Source of the DNA: Synechococcus sp. MU1617
GTDB lineage: Bacteria; Cyanobacteriota; Cyanobacteriia; PCC-6307; Cyanobiaceae
Reading direction: 5' to 3'
Assembly (NCBI RefSeq): GCF_020514235.1
Contig: NZ_VTLB01000004.1
Location: 124,001-188,000, forward strand
DNA length: 64,000 nucleotides
Shown: positions 28,338 through 37,233 of the stretch, piece by piece
Position numbering within the stretch: the stretch's first letter is position 1
Layout of the letters: the number at the start of each line of letters is the position of its first letter
Position numbers and translations under genes: made by a program
The notes under the pieces: model-generated
The model's database searches: none
Seen by the model: only the letters and a program-made list of their open reading frames with translations
What the model was told of the DNA's origin: nothing

Positions 28338-28882
28338 ACCCGCTGCAACAACCAAAGGGAGAACAACACTCCGATCAGGTGGGCGAACAGCACCTGGGTG
28401 TTGCTGAGCACGGACAGCATTTCCAGGGAGGTGATCGCCAGGTTGTCGGCCATGCCGCGGCCGCCGATGGCAATGCCTGGAGTCTGCATGGAGGCCTGCA
28501 CGAACAGGCTGCCGGCGAGGGCCTGATAGCCGATTGTGGCAAAGGTGAGACCCAGGAGATCCGCCAACAGCCCCCGTTTGATCAGCCGTGCCACCTCTCC
28601 CCGACTGGGACGGGCCCCACTATCGATCGCCCGACCGGTACGGACGATCAGCCAGCCCTGCCAGAGGCTGAACAGCAGTACAAGGAAGGCCAGGGAGGTA
28701 AGCGACAGGCCAGGTCCCAGGCCCACGGCACGTTCGGAATTGCGGGCCAGGCTGCCGCCGATGTTGTTGAACAGCAGAACGCCCACCACAACGATGCCGA
28801 GGACCACCTGGATCCAAAAGCGGATCCATCCCATCCGACGCACGCCGAACGACAACTTCTGGAAATCGAGGCGGTCTGGCAT
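28322..28882 (-). CDS. DUF3611 family membrane protein
   Basis: A 186-residue membrane protein of the DUF3611 family found in cyanobacteria and plastids. It has about four transmembrane segments (around [53 protein letters not shown] and [14 protein letters not shown]). The N-terminal stretch [19 protein letters not shown] is characteristic. The function is not established; related plastid proteins have been linked to the inner envelope. Convergent with surE. Confidence 0.87.
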   Translation of the reverse strand: MPDRLDFQKLSFGVRRMGWIRFWIQVVLGIVVVGVLLFNNIGGSLARNSERAVGLGPGLSLTSLAFLVLLFSLWQGWLIVRTGRAIDSGARPSRGEVARLIKRGLLADLLGLTFATIGYQALAGSLFVQASMQTPGIAIGGRGMADNLAITSLEMLSVLSNTQVLFAHLIGVLFSLWLLQRVYRTS

Positions 28883-28936
28883 GCCCTGGTGCTCGGTCGT
28901 TCAAACTTGCCACCAAAGCGCACCTTCTGCACCTCT

Positions 28937-29878
28937 TTGATCCCGCTCTGTTCTCCAGAGGAAGCCCGTCGGCCCACTGCCCTGGCGCTGGGGAGTTTCG
29001 ATGGCTTGCACGCCGGCCATCGCAGCGTGATCGCCGAGGCCATCCAGGGCAGCCCGGATGAGGCCATTGCCTCAGTGGTGAGCTTCTGGCCCCATCCCCG
29101 TGAGGTGCTGTTCGGCGAAGCACGCCTCAGGCTGGATCTACCCAGCGAAAAACTCGCCCTGCTGGAACCCCTTGGGATCCAGCAGCTCGTGCTGGTGCCC
29201 TTCACCCGCGAGCTCGCTCAGCTGAGTGCGGAAGACTTCGTCACCAGCGTGCTGCTGGGCACACTTCAGGCCAAACGCATTGCCGTGGGCACCAACTTCC
29301 GCTTCGGTCATCAGCGGCGCGGTGACGCCGAGATGCTGGAACGGCTTGCGGCTCGGAACGGCGTTGAGGTGAAGGTGGTGCCGATCGTTGAAGACAAAAA
29401 GGGCCGGATGAGCAGCAGCAGAATCCGCGCGGCCCTCGACCAGGCCGACCTAACCACTGCCAAAGCCCTGCTGGGCCGGGCCTACCGCTTTCAGGGACGG
29501 GTGGTTCGGGGCCGAGGGCTGGGGCGTGAACTGGGCTGGCCCACCGCCAATCTCCAGGTGGATGGACGCAAGGCATTGCCAGGGCTTGGCGTCTACGCCG
29601 CCTGGGCCCAACTGGATGGGGAGGGTGATCGCCTGCCGGCCGTGATGAACCTCGGCCCCCAACCCACGATCGATCCCACATCGCCCTCAGCCGTTGAGGT
29701 GCACCTGCTGGATCAGAGCCTGGAGCTGGAGGGCCGGCACCTGGGCGTCGAGCCTGTGCAGCGCCTGCGCGGCCAGACCAAATTCAGTGGTCTCGAGGAG
29801 CTCAGCAGCCAGATCGGCCGCGACGCAGCTCAAGCCCGCGAGATCCTTCAGACCGGCTCTCAGGCCACGGTCGGATAG
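28937..29878 (+). CDS. ribF: Bifunctional riboflavin kinase / FAD synthetase
   Basis: A 313-residue RibF making FMN and FAD. The N-terminal adenylyltransferase domain has ALGSFDGLHAGHRSVI and the downstream SSSRIR motif. The C-terminal kinase domain has GRGLGRELGWPTANL and VMNLGPQPT. No ATG is available. The TTG at 28937 (LIPLCSPEEARRPTALALG) fits the expected N-terminal length, and a GTG at 28889 is an alternative. Upstream extension of the frame to 28379 lies wholly inside the DUF3611 gene and is not real. Confidence 0.92.
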   Translation: MIPLCSPEEARRPTALALGSFDGLHAGHRSVIAEAIQGSPDEAIASVVSFWPHPREVLFGEARLRLDLPSEKLALLEPLGIQQLVLVPFTRELAQLSAEDFVTSVLLGTLQAKRIAVGTNFRFGHQRRGDAEMLERLAARNGVEVKVVPIVEDKKGRMSSSRIRAALDQADLTTAKALLGRAYRFQGRVVRGRGLGRELGWPTANLQVDGRKALPGLGVYAAWAQLDGEGDRLPAVMNLGPQPTIDPTSPSAVEVHLLDQSLELEGRHLGVEPVQRLRGQTKFSGLEELSSQIGRDAAQAREILQTGSQATVG

Positions 29879-29979
29879 GCATTCACTAGGCCCCAGACGA
29901 TGAACACGCCGATGCCGCCGAGAAGAACGATTCCCCAGACCAGAACGTGCATGGTGCTCTCAGAACCACCGTTCTCCAT
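29860..29979 (-). CDS. Possible 39-residue single-span membrane protein
   Basis: A short frame of 39 residues (M-E-N-G-G-S-E-S-T then one strongly hydrophobic helix, HVLVWGIVLLGGIGVFIVWG, ending LVNAYPTVA). It is convergent with ribF and overlaps its 3' end by 19 bases; it is divergent from thiE. The shape resembles the tiny single-helix subunits common in cyanobacterial photosynthetic and NDH complexes, but I do not recognise it as a known one. An internal ATG at 29952 would give 30 residues. The frame could be chance, since it is short. Confidence 0.5.
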   Translation of the reverse strand: MENGGSESTMHVLVWGIVLLGGIGVFIVWGLVNAYPTVA

Positions 29980-30012
29980 GACCGACGCAGAAACCGTTGC
30001 CCACAGGGTGCC

Positions 30013-31071
30013 ATGAATCCAACCCCAAACGAGACATCCCTGGATCCACGGGTGGCACGTCTGATCGACGCCAACCTCGACCGTGCCCGGGAAGGGTTGA
30101 GGGTTGTTGAGGACTGGTGCCGCTTCGGGCTGGAGCAACAGGATCTGGTGGTGCGCCTCAAGGATTGGCGTCAACGGCTCGGACGGCTCCACCACGACAG
30201 CTACAAGCAGGCCCGCTCCACCAGCACTGACACCGGCGCCGGACTGGAGCATCCAGCCCAACTGGATCGCCACAGCCCCGACCACGTGGTGGCGGCCAAC
30301 TGCGCCCGGGTGCAGGAAGCGCTGCGGGTGCTGGAGGAGTACGGCCGCAACATCGATCCCGCCCTAGCTGCTGAAGCCGCTGCGATCCGCTACGGCCTTT
30401 ATGACCTGGAGGTGACCTGCCTCAACGCCACCCTGGGAGCAAGGCGACGCAACAAGCTTCAGGACTGTCGCCTCTGCCTGATCACAACGCCCTGCGATGA
30501 CCTGAGCGATCGGGTGCAGGCCGCCCTGCAAAACGGCGTGGGCATGGTGCAGTACCGCTGCAAAGCGGGACATGACCGCGAACGTCTGCAGGAGGCCCAG
30601 CAGCTCAGGCAGCTCTGCAACCGCTTCGGGGCTCTGTTGTTCATCAATGACCGTGTGGACTTGGCCCTGGCGGTCGATGCGGATGGGGTGCACCTGGGCC
30701 AGGAGGACATGCCCAGTGAGGTGGCCCGCGATTTGTTGGGTACCGATCGTCTGCTGGGCCGCAGCACCCACAGCATCGATCAGGTTCATCAGGCTCAGCA
30801 GGAGCCGATCGACTACCTCGGCTTCGGCCCGATCCACTCCACGGCCGTCAAACCCGAGCGGAACCCTGTTGGTGTGGAGCTCTTGGCGCAGGCCACTGCG
30901 ATCAGCCAACGCCCCGTCTTTGCCATCGGTGGAATCACAGCAGCCAACCTGCCGGCACTGCTTTCGGCCGGCGGCCAGCGTGCGGCGGTGATCGGCGCGA
31001 TCATGCACGCAGATGACAGCGGGCAGGCCTCGCGGCAACTGCTCCAGCAGCTGGACCACGCCACGTTCTGA
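30013..31071 (+). CDS. thiE: Thiamine phosphate synthase with N-terminal extension
   Basis: A 352-residue ThiE that joins the thiazole and pyrimidine phosphates to make thiamine phosphate. Residues 1-135 are the extra helical domain seen in cyanobacterial ThiE (LIDANLDRAREGLRVVEDWC). Residues 140-352 are the TIM-barrel synthase with FINDRVDLALAVDADGVHLG, DYLGFGPIHSTAVK and FAIGGI. The ATG at 30013 follows AGGGTGCC. The frame upstream to 29947 is not needed. Three bases separate it from thiS, so they form an operon. Confidence 0.96.
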   Translation: MNPTPNETSLDPRVARLIDANLDRAREGLRVVEDWCRFGLEQQDLVVRLKDWRQRLGRLHHDSYKQARSTSTDTGAGLEHPAQLDRHSPDHVVAANCARVQEALRVLEEYGRNIDPALAAEAAAIRYGLYDLEVTCLNATLGARRRNKLQDCRLCLITTPCDDLSDRVQAALQNGVGMVQYRCKAGHDRERLQEAQQLRQLCNRFGALLFINDRVDLALAVDADGVHLGQEDMPSEVARDLLGTDRLLGRSTHSIDQVHQAQQEPIDYLGFGPIHSTAVKPERNPVGVELLAQATAISQRPVFAIGGITAANLPALLSAGGQRAAVIGAIMHADDSGQASRQLLQQLDHATF

Positions 31072-31074
31072 GCC

Positions 31075-31293
31075 ATGCCTCTCACCCTGATGGTCAACGG
31101 TGAAACCCGCGTGCTGGATCCAGCACCGACCCCCGCCAGCCTGGCGGCCGTTGTTGCCCTGCTGGCCAACAACCCCCAGCTGGTGGTCGCCGAGCACAAC
31201 GGGGTGATCGCACCCCGCAGCCGTTGGGACAACATCGTGGTGAAGGATGACGACACCCTTGAGATCGTCACCATCGTTGGTGGTGGTTCCTAG
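31075..31293 (+). CDS. thiS: Sulfur carrier protein ThiS
   Basis: A 72-residue ubiquitin-fold sulfur carrier for thiazole synthesis. It ends in IVTIVGGGS, so the usual Gly-Gly tail carries an extra Gly-Ser. It directly follows thiE by three bases, consistent with the thiamine pathway. ThiS usually ends at Gly-Gly for thiocarboxylation, so the two extra residues are a small oddity. Confidence 0.92.
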   Translation: MPLTLMVNGETRVLDPAPTPASLAAVVALLANNPQLVVAEHNGVIAPRSRWDNIVVKDDDTLEIVTIVGGGS

Positions 31294-31311
31294 AGTCGCC
31301 GGACTGATGCT

Positions 31312-32268
31312 GTGGGCGCTGCTTTGGCCACCCCCCGACTGTTGAAACGACCCCAACGACTGCTCGCATCACTACTTTTGCCCCTGGTGATTGTGGGGCT
31401 CTGCCTCTTCCAGGCACAGCCGGCTGATGCCGCCCGCGGTGGGCGCATGGGAGGGGGCAGCTTCCGCGCTCCTTCGATGCCGCGATCCGGTGGGAGCTAC
31501 GGCGGAGGCTACGGCGGCGGCTACCGCGGGGGTGGCTACCGCGGCGGCGGAATGGGCTTCCCCTTTCTCATTCCAATCTTCGGCTTCGGTGGTGGTGGTC
31601 TGTTCGGGCTGCTGATCCTGATGGCGGTCGCAGGTGTGCTGGTGAACGCCGTTCGTGGCGTTGGCAATACTCCCTCGATCGGTGGTAGCGCTGCTGCACC
31701 AGCCATGCCGCGCAACGTGAACATGATTCAGGTGCAGGTGGGGCTGCTGGCCAGTGCCAAATCCCTGCAGGACGATCTGCGCTCTTTGGCCTCCTCGTCC
31801 GACACCAGCAGTTCTGCTGGTCTGCAGAGGCTGCTACAGGAAACAACCCTGGCCCTGCTGCGCCAACCGGACCTCTGGGTTTACGCCAATGCCGAGAGTG
31901 GAAGTGTTCCCTTCAGCTCAGCTGAATCGACGTTCAATCGCCTCTCGATGAACGAGCGCAGCAAGTTGGACGCTGAGCTCACCAGCAATGTCGGTGGTCA
32001 GCGAATAAGCGACACCAGCAGCAGCGCTGGCGAGGCAGATGCCACCAACGAATTCATCGTTGTGACCTTGCTGGTGGCCTCGACGGCATCGGCCAAGCTC
32101 GCTGGAGCCGATACCGGAGAAGATCTGCGCCAAACCCTGCGCATACTTGGTTCCACAGCCTCCACTGAACTCATGGCCCTTGAGGTGATCTGGCAACCGG
32201 AGGGCCGCGGAGATGTGCTCAGCGCCAACGACCTCGTCACCGCCTATCCCAACCTGCAGCACCTCTGA
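31312..32268 (+). CDS. DUF1517 domain protein, membrane-anchored
   Basis: A 318-residue protein of the DUF1517 family found in cyanobacteria and plastids. It starts with a hydrophobic signal (LLASLLLPLVIVGLCLF). A Gly/Arg/Tyr-rich low-complexity stretch follows (about 42-80: GGSYGGGYGGGYRGGGYRGG), then a second hydrophobic segment (FGLLILMAVAGVLVNAVRG) and a globular DUF1517 region. The family is reported mostly from photosynthetic organisms; the function is unproven. The GTG at 31312 lies 18 bases after thiS. Confidence 0.85.
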   Translation: MGAALATPRLLKRPQRLLASLLLPLVIVGLCLFQAQPADAARGGRMGGGSFRAPSMPRSGGSYGGGYGGGYRGGGYRGGGMGFPFLIPIFGFGGGGLFGLLILMAVAGVLVNAVRGVGNTPSIGGSAAAPAMPRNVNMIQVQVGLLASAKSLQDDLRSLASSSDTSSSAGLQRLLQETTLALLRQPDLWVYANAESGSVPFSSAESTFNRLSMNERSKLDAELTSNVGGQRISDTSSSAGEADATNEFIVVTLLVASTASAKLAGADTGEDLRQTLRILGSTASTELMALEVIWQPEGRGDVLSANDLVTAYPNLQHL

Positions 32269-32387
32269 AGAACTAAAGATTTTCTTCGCCGATTTTCAGG
32301 TTTTCTGGGTATTCCTTCTCAGGAATCAGCCTTAATTTGTTGATAATCAAATTTGGACTATCTGCGTTGGCTCCCGACCCCCGCTCC

Positions 32388-32525
32388 ATGGAATGGCAAC
32401 AGGACGGTGAGCTAGCTCGGGCTGATCTTGATGCTCTTGTCCATGCGCTTCAGCGGGTGGAATGCGACCACAACAGCGCTGAGCTGAAGCGCCTCGGCCA
32501 AATCGATCCTCCCGCGGGGGCTTGA
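32388..32525 (+). CDS. Small conserved-looking hypothetical protein
   Basis: A 45-residue charged protein (MEWQQDGELARADLDALVHA at the start) with a single predicted helix and no membrane segment. The ATG at 32388 follows a 119-base A+T-rich leader. It is convergent with larB across four bases. No function is recognised. Codon choice looks coding, but short length limits certainty. Confidence 0.55.
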   Translation: MEWQQDGELARADLDALVHALQRVECDHNSAELKRLGQIDPPAGA

Positions 32526-32529
32526 TACC

Positions 32530-33204
32530 TCAGCTTGAAGCTTCTGGGGCAAAGCCCCTGAGCATCCGCAATGCAGCCATTGCTGCGCCGTAGCCGTTGT
32601 CGATATTCACCACAGTCAGTCCTGGGGCACAGCTGGCGAGCATTCCTTCCAAAGCAGTTCGCCCCCCTGCGCTAATCCCATAGCCAACGGAAATCGGGAC
32701 GCCAATCACGGGTTGCGGCACCAAACCAGCGAGCACTGTCGGCAACGCACCCTCCATCCCCGCGCAGGCGATCAGGATCCGAGCCGAGGCCAGGCGGGGG
32801 AGTTGATCGAGCAGGCGATGCAATCCGGCCACCCCCACATCCATCACAGGATCCACGCCGATGCCATGGCAACGCAGGGCCACGCTGATCTCAGCCACCA
32901 CCGTGCGATCACTGCTGCCTCCACTGAGCACCACCACCTCAGCTGGTGGCGCAGGCACTGGAGGCAACGCACCCAGGGTGAGGCAGCGAGCATCGGGGTG
33001 CCGCGCCACCTCCGGCAACGCCTCACACACCCGTGCCGCCTTTTCAGGAGCTACCCGAGTCACAAAACCCAGTTCTCCTGCTGCGGCAAAGCTTTCAAGA
33101 ATGGCGACGATCTGATCGGCTGTCTTGTGTTCCCCCCAAACGGCCTCGACCATGCCCAAGCGCTGGCGGCGCCGCAGATCGAGGCGAGCATCCGGCGTGT
33201 TCAC
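32530..33204 (-). CDS. larB: LarB / CpmA, nickel-pincer cofactor carboxylase-like protein
   Basis: A 224-residue protein related to PurE-type AIR carboxylases. LarB carboxylates nicotinate adenine dinucleotide in nickel-pincer cofactor synthesis; the cyanobacterial homologue was named CpmA, circadian phase modifier. Motifs are VVLSGGSSDRTVVAEI, DVGVAGLHRLL, IACAGMEGALPTVLAGL and GVPISVGYG. larA/C/E are not in this window. Its start overlaps the stop of the TIGR03792 gene (ATGA). Confidence 0.9.
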   Translation of the reverse strand: MNTPDARLDLRRRQRLGMVEAVWGEHKTADQIVAILESFAAAGELGFVTRVAPEKAARVCEALPEVARHPDARCLTLGALPPVPAPPAEVVVLSGGSSDRTVVAEISVALRCHGIGVDPVMDVGVAGLHRLLDQLPRLASARILIACAGMEGALPTVLAGLVPQPVIGVPISVGYGISAGGRTALEGMLASCAPGLTVVNIDNGYGAAMAALRMLRGFAPEASS

Positions 33205-33641
33205 TGCGGTAACAGTTCCCCTTCAAACACCAGTGGGAAAGGGTTGCCCTGGCGCTGTCCTGTTTGCTCGCGGGCCAGAGTCTCGAAGCGCTCCTGAACC
33301 GTCTCCACCTCTTCCATGGAGATGGATTTCCATTCCTCACGACTGCTCCAACGAATCAGCAGCGTTCCCTCCTCGGTTGCTGGATCCCAGAACAGTTCAC
33401 GGCCCAGAAACCCAGGCTGTTGCTTCAACCAAGGCTCCCAGCTGCCGCGTTCCGCCACCATCCAATGCTCACGGCTCTCTTGGGGCACCTGCAGCCGCAG
33501 GTGCTCAACCACAACCACAGCTTCACCAAGCCTCGGGGCGTTCTCTGCCCGAACCTCTGCCTTCGAAAGCCCGCCCAACAACAGAACCAGCGCCAAACAA
33601 GGTGCGACGACCCTAAGCAGTAGCGACCGGAGATGATGCAA
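33201..33641 (-). CDS. TIGR03792-family secreted protein
   Basis: A 146-residue protein with an N-terminal hydrophobic signal or anchor (VVAPCLALVLLLGGLS). A ferredoxin-like (ABM-type) domain follows with ERGSWEPWLKQQPGFLGRE and TLLIRWSSREEWKSIS. It matches the cyanobacterial TIGR03792 family, function unknown. It overlaps larB by four bases and lies just downstream of the trmD-ispF ORF on the same strand. Confidence 0.82.
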   Translation of the reverse strand: MHHLRSLLLRVVAPCLALVLLLGGLSKAEVRAENAPRLGEAVVVVEHLRLQVPQESREHWMVAERGSWEPWLKQQPGFLGRELFWDPATEEGTLLIRWSSREEWKSISMEEVETVQERFETLAREQTGQRQGNPFPLVFEGELLPQ

Positions 33642-33644
33642 GGC

Positions 33645-34850
33645 TCAGCTCCGCTGCAGCAGGGCCACAGCCTGGCAACTGATGCCCTCTTCCCGTCCCT
33701 CCGGACCCAAGCCTTCGTTGGTGGTGGCCTTCACACCCACGGCATCCGGAGCAATGCCGATCGCTGACGCCATACGGCTGCTCATCTCCGCGATATGCGG
33801 CTTGAGCTTGGGGCGCTCGGCAATCACCACGGCATCGATGTTCACCACCGACCAGCCGCGCTCCTTCACCAACTTCACGACTTGATCCAGAAGCTTCAAG
33901 CTGTCGGCCCCTTTCCATTGGGGATCGGTGGGGGGGAAGTATTTGCCGATGTCACCCAGGGCGAGGGCCCCGAGCAGGGCATCCATCACGGCATGCACCA
34001 GCACGTCGGCATCGCTGTGTCCATCCAGGCCAAGACCGTCGGGATGGTCCAGGGTTACACCCCCCAGGATGAGGGCCCGTCCAGGCACCAGCCGATGGAT
34101 GTCGTATCCGTTGCCGATGCGCAGCTCCATGCCGGGGTCTGAAGGGTCATTCATTGTCGCGGTCTGCCAGCGGGCAAACAGATCAGGTCGCCGCTCGCGG
34201 GTGCGCTGCTCCCGCTGCTCCTGACGCCACCGGGCGATGGCACCGTGGTCGCCACTGCGCAGCACATTCGGAACGACCATGCCGCGGAAGTCGGCAGGGC
34301 GGGTGTAGTGCGGGTGTTCCAGGAGTAGTGCACTGTGGCTTTCCTCCACCAGGGAATCGGCCGTCCCCACCGTGCCGGGCAGCAGGCGAACAACGCCGTT
34401 AATCACCGTCATCGCCGGTAGCTCACCACCGGTGAGGACGAAATCACCCATCGACACCTCCTCATCGGCCAAACCGCGAATCCGCTCGTCAAACCCCTCG
34501 TAGTGACCGCAGAGGAAGACCAGTTGATCGTGGTCGGTGGACCAGCGCTGCAGATCCTCCTGCTGCAGGGGACGCCCCTGCGGCGACATCAACAGAACCC
34601 GGCTACGGGGGCTGCGGGGAATCGCCTCCATCGCAGCGAACACCGGCTCCGGCTTGAGCACCATGCCGGCACCGCCCCCGTAGGGCTCGTCATCAACCTT
34701 GCGATGGCGATCCGTGGCGAAGTCCCTGGGGTTGTGCAGATGCAACTCAGCAATACCCGCGTTGAAGGCGCGACCGATCACCCCCAGCTCCAGCAGAGGA
34801 GCAAACGCCTGCGGCGCCAGGCTCACCACATCAAGGCGATAGGGCGCCAT
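33645..34850 (-). CDS. trmD-ispF: Fused tRNA (guanine-N1)-methyltransferase TrmD and MECDP synthase IspF
   Basis: One uninterrupted 401-residue frame carrying two complete enzymes. Residues 1-232 are TrmD, which makes m1G37 in tRNA ([41 protein letters not shown]). Residues 241-401 are IspF, the MEP-pathway cyclodiphosphate synthase, with metal ligands in GNGYDIHRL and [11 protein letters not shown], and [10 protein letters not shown] near the end. The linker ([19 protein letters not shown]) has no stop. IspF could also start internally at the ATG at 34154 or 34130. The two genes are often neighbours in these organisms; a true fusion would be unusual. Confidence 0.93.
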   Translation of the reverse strand: MAPYRLDVVSLAPQAFAPLLELGVIGRAFNAGIAELHLHNPRDFATDRHRKVDDEPYGGGAGMVLKPEPVFAAMEAIPRSPRSRVLLMSPQGRPLQQEDLQRWSTDHDQLVFLCGHYEGFDERIRGLADEEVSMGDFVLTGGELPAMTVINGVVRLLPGTVGTADSLVEESHSALLLEHPHYTRPADFRGMVVPNVLRSGDHGAIARWRQEQREQRTRERRPDLFARWQTATMNDPSDPGMELRIGNGYDIHRLVPGRALILGGVTLDHPDGLGLDGHSDADVLVHAVMDALLGALALGDIGKYFPPTDPQWKGADSLKLLDQVVKLVKERGWSVVNIDAVVIAERPKLKPHIAEMSSRMASAIGIAPDAVGVKATTNEGLGPEGREEGISCQAVALLQRS

Positions 34851-34856
34851 TCCGCC

Positions 34857-35318
34857 TCAGGCCGCCGGTTTGGACACCCTGCGGATGTCCGTGCAGAAAC
34901 TGCCCTGCACTGGTGTTCCCTGCGCATCCACCGCCGTGGTGCTGCGCAAGCGCAGGTTGACCCGCGTGAACCAGATCCTCTCCTGAACCTGCACGCCGTC
35001 AGCCCGACTGAGGTTCAGCTCCATGCTGCCGTCGGGCCAGAACCTCCAGTTGCCCTGGGAATCAGCATCGAGGATCAGCTGTCCATCAGCGGCGAAGGTG
35101 AGCGTGCTACTGGTTCCACCTGGGGCCTGCACCTGCAGTTGGCCGAGAGCTCCCTGCTCTTTCACCCAGCGGACGGTGAGTTCACCCCGTTCGCTGCTGT
35201 GCCACTCGTCATCACCACCGGCAGCCAGCTCAAAGCAGCTGCGAAGGCTCATCCACACCCCGTCGCAGAGGCTCAGAAAGGAGCCAGGGTCTTCGGGGGG
35301 AAAGGCTTGTTCACTCAT
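34857..35318 (-). CDS. CpcS/CpeS-family phycobiliprotein lyase
   Basis: A 153-residue protein of the S/U-type bilin lyase family, which attaches chromophores to phycobiliprotein cysteines. Signs are the single beta-barrel-like length, the GVWMSLRSC start and the conserved ending with a Phe-Cys pair (VQGSFCTDIRRVSKP). Which of CpcS, CpcU, CpeS or CpeU it is cannot be settled by eye; it lacks the most typical early S-type motif, so a U-type member is possible. It supports a phycobilisome-containing host. Seven bases separate it from trmD. Confidence 0.8.
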   Translation of the reverse strand: MSEQAFPPEDPGSFLSLCDGVWMSLRSCFELAAGGDDEWHSSERGELTVRWVKEQGALGQLQVQAPGGTSSTLTFAADGQLILDADSQGNWRFWPDGSMELNLSRADGVQVQERIWFTRVNLRLRSTTAVDAQGTPVQGSFCTDIRRVSKPAA

Positions 35319-35339
35319 GCGCCCATCCTCTCAGCCGGA

Positions 35340-36242
35340 TCACCAGCTGATGGGAGAAAAGGGATAGGGGCGGTTCCAGCCGTAGAGCGCCAACCTCTGC
35401 CGACCCTGGACGGCTGCTCCGCGCCGGTGAAAGCCGAACACATCCGCCAACACCAGAGTGTTGGCAGGGCAAGTAAGCGCAACAGGCTTGGGCAGACCCA
35501 GCTCAGCCAAGGACTCTTCCTGAATTCGGAAGGATCCAGACACATCTGGCTGCCGCCGTTGTTCGGCCGCCGCGGTGGCTGTGGACTGCTCCCAACGCAA
35601 GCGGTACTGATCAAGACGATGGCTGCCCGGCACGTATTCGAAAGGGCCGTCCTGACGTTGAACCGGCCGCAAAAAAAACCAGAACTTGAGGGCACGGAAG
35701 AACGTGTCGCGGTGCAGCACCTTCTGCAGATCCGGCGTGCGGGTCTCCTCGCCATGCACCGTGAGATAAACGTCCAGCTTGCGCGGATTCATCGGCAAGC
35801 CAATGACCTGGCGGGATCCCGCACTGAGCCGCTGGTCATGGGAGAAGGCAGCGGCCCGAGGCATTTGCTCAGGATCGATGTGTAAGAAACGGTTGAGGGT
35901 GCCTCCATCGAAACGGTCAAACCCTCCAGCAAAGGGTTGCTTGGGGCGAAAACCAGGCCGAGTGTTGTCCTGTACTGGATGCAGGCGTGAGGCGCGACCA
36001 ACAACCGCCTCCACCTCGTCACGCAAGGCCTCGAACTCCTGCTGCGGCAGGAAGTTCTCCAGCGCCACAAAACCGTCCCTCTCCAGGCTGGACAGCTGCG
36101 CCGGTCGCAGCAGGCGTCTCCAAAGACAGAGCGTCTCCGCCAGCTGAACGCGGTGTCGATGCAGCTGCCAACGCCGGTTCAGGCCAGGGTGACCGACCCA
36201 GGGATCCCGAAAGCTCTTTTGGCGCGTCAGCAGCGAAAGCAT
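35340..36242 (-). CDS. Phytanoyl-CoA dioxygenase (PhyH)-family oxygenase
   Basis: A 300-residue Fe(II)/2-oxoglutarate-dependent oxygenase-like protein. The iron triad is readable as His and Asp in KVLHRDTFFRALKFW and a distal His in LADVFGFHRRG. GPFEYVPGSHRLDQYRLRW is the usual PhyH block between them. The substrate is unknown. The ATG at 36242 gives a sensible N-terminus; the longer frame to 36335 would overlap the era gene. It sits between era and the bilin lyase on the same strand. Confidence 0.85.
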   Translation of the reverse strand: MLSLLTRQKSFRDPWVGHPGLNRRWQLHRHRVQLAETLCLWRRLLRPAQLSSLERDGFVALENFLPQQEFEALRDEVEAVVGRASRLHPVQDNTRPGFRPKQPFAGGFDRFDGGTLNRFLHIDPEQMPRAAAFSHDQRLSAGSRQVIGLPMNPRKLDVYLTVHGEETRTPDLQKVLHRDTFFRALKFWFFLRPVQRQDGPFEYVPGSHRLDQYRLRWEQSTATAAAEQRRQPDVSGSFRIQEESLAELGLPKPVALTCPANTLVLADVFGFHRRGAAVQGRQRLALYGWNRPYPFSPISW

Positions 36243-36280
36243 GGGCGCGACATTACGCGCTGATGCTGTTAAGCGCGCGG

Positions 36281-37216
36281 TTATTGATTGCCCGTGTAAC
36301 CCAGCTCCGCCAAGCGGGCCGGTTTGCTGCGCCAATCGGGCACCACCTTGACGAACAGCTCTAAATACACCGGGCCATCGATCAGCACCTGCATCTGCAG
36401 CCGGGCCCCCTGGCCGATCGTCTTGAGCATCGCCCCACCTTTGCCGATCAGGATTCCCTTCTGACTCTTGCGTTCCACCAGCACCGTGGCCAGAACGGCT
36501 GTTCGCCCAGCCCCTTTGCCCTTTGCCGGCAACTCCTCAACGCGATCAATGGTGACAGCAACGCTGTGGGGCACCTCCTCCCGCGTGTGCAGAAGAACCT
36601 GCTCGCGGATCAGTTCACCCAGCAGCACCCGCTCTGGTTGATCACTCACCATCTCGGGCGGATAAAGCTGTGGCCCCAAGGGCAACTGAGCCGCCATCGC
36701 TGCTGTGAGCTCTTCGCAGCCATCGCCTGAAAGGGCGCTGCAGCGGTGCACCGGCCAATTCGTCTCATGCAGCAGGGCGGCATAGGCCTCTTCCGCCTCG
36801 GAGCGATGCTCCTCCGCCAGTTTGTCCCACTTGTTCAGGGCCACCAGCACCGGCAGGGACTGCTGCTGCAGCAGATTCACGATGAAGGCATCACCCCGCC
36901 CCGGGCGCTCGCACCCCTCCAGAAGCAACACCACCAGGTCCACTTCACCGATGGCGCTGCGCGCACTCTTCACCAAGCGTTCCCCAAGCAAGTGGTGGGG
37001 TTTGTGGATGCCAGGGGTGTCCACCAGCACCATCTGTGCCACCTCCGTGGTGAGGATTGCCCGCAGGCGATTGCGGGTGGTTTGGGCCACAGGGGATGTG
37101 ATCGCCACCTTCTCCCCAACCAGCTGATTCACCAGCGTGGATTTACCCACGTTCGGTCGACCAATCAGTGCGATGAAGCCAGAGCGGTAGTCCTCTGGCA
37201 GAGGAGTTGGTTGCAT
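36281..37216 (-). CDS. era: GTPase Era
   Basis: A 311-residue ribosome-assembly GTPase. It has G1 GRPNVGKS, G3 DTPG and G4 NKWD, and a C-terminal KH RNA-binding domain with the conserved GKGGAMLKTIGQ. The ATG at 37216 (MQPTPLPEDYRSG) is preferred. A TTG at 37237 overlaps the stop of the upstream acetolactate decarboxylase gene and is an alternative. Confidence 0.96.
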   Translation of the reverse strand: MQPTPLPEDYRSGFIALIGRPNVGKSTLVNQLVGEKVAITSPVAQTTRNRLRAILTTEVAQMVLVDTPGIHKPHHLLGERLVKSARSAIGEVDLVVLLLEGCERPGRGDAFIVNLLQQQSLPVLVALNKWDKLAEEHRSEAEEAYAALLHETNWPVHRCSALSGDGCEELTAAMAAQLPLGPQLYPPEMVSDQPERVLLGELIREQVLLHTREEVPHSVAVTIDRVEELPAKGKGAGRTAVLATVLVERKSQKGILIGKGGAMLKTIGQGARLQMQVLIDGPVYLELFVKVVPDWRSKPARLAELGYTGNQ

Positions 37217-37233
37217 ACGCCAAGTCTGCGCCG

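Noticed and set aside
28379-28936. Upstream part of the ribF frame
   Set aside because: Lies entirely antisense to the DUF3611 gene; the FAD synthetase domain begins after 28937.
36254-36277. Hairpin CGCGCT/AGCGCG between era and the PhyH gene
   Set aside because: Loop is long and no T-run follows on the minus strand, so not called as a terminator.
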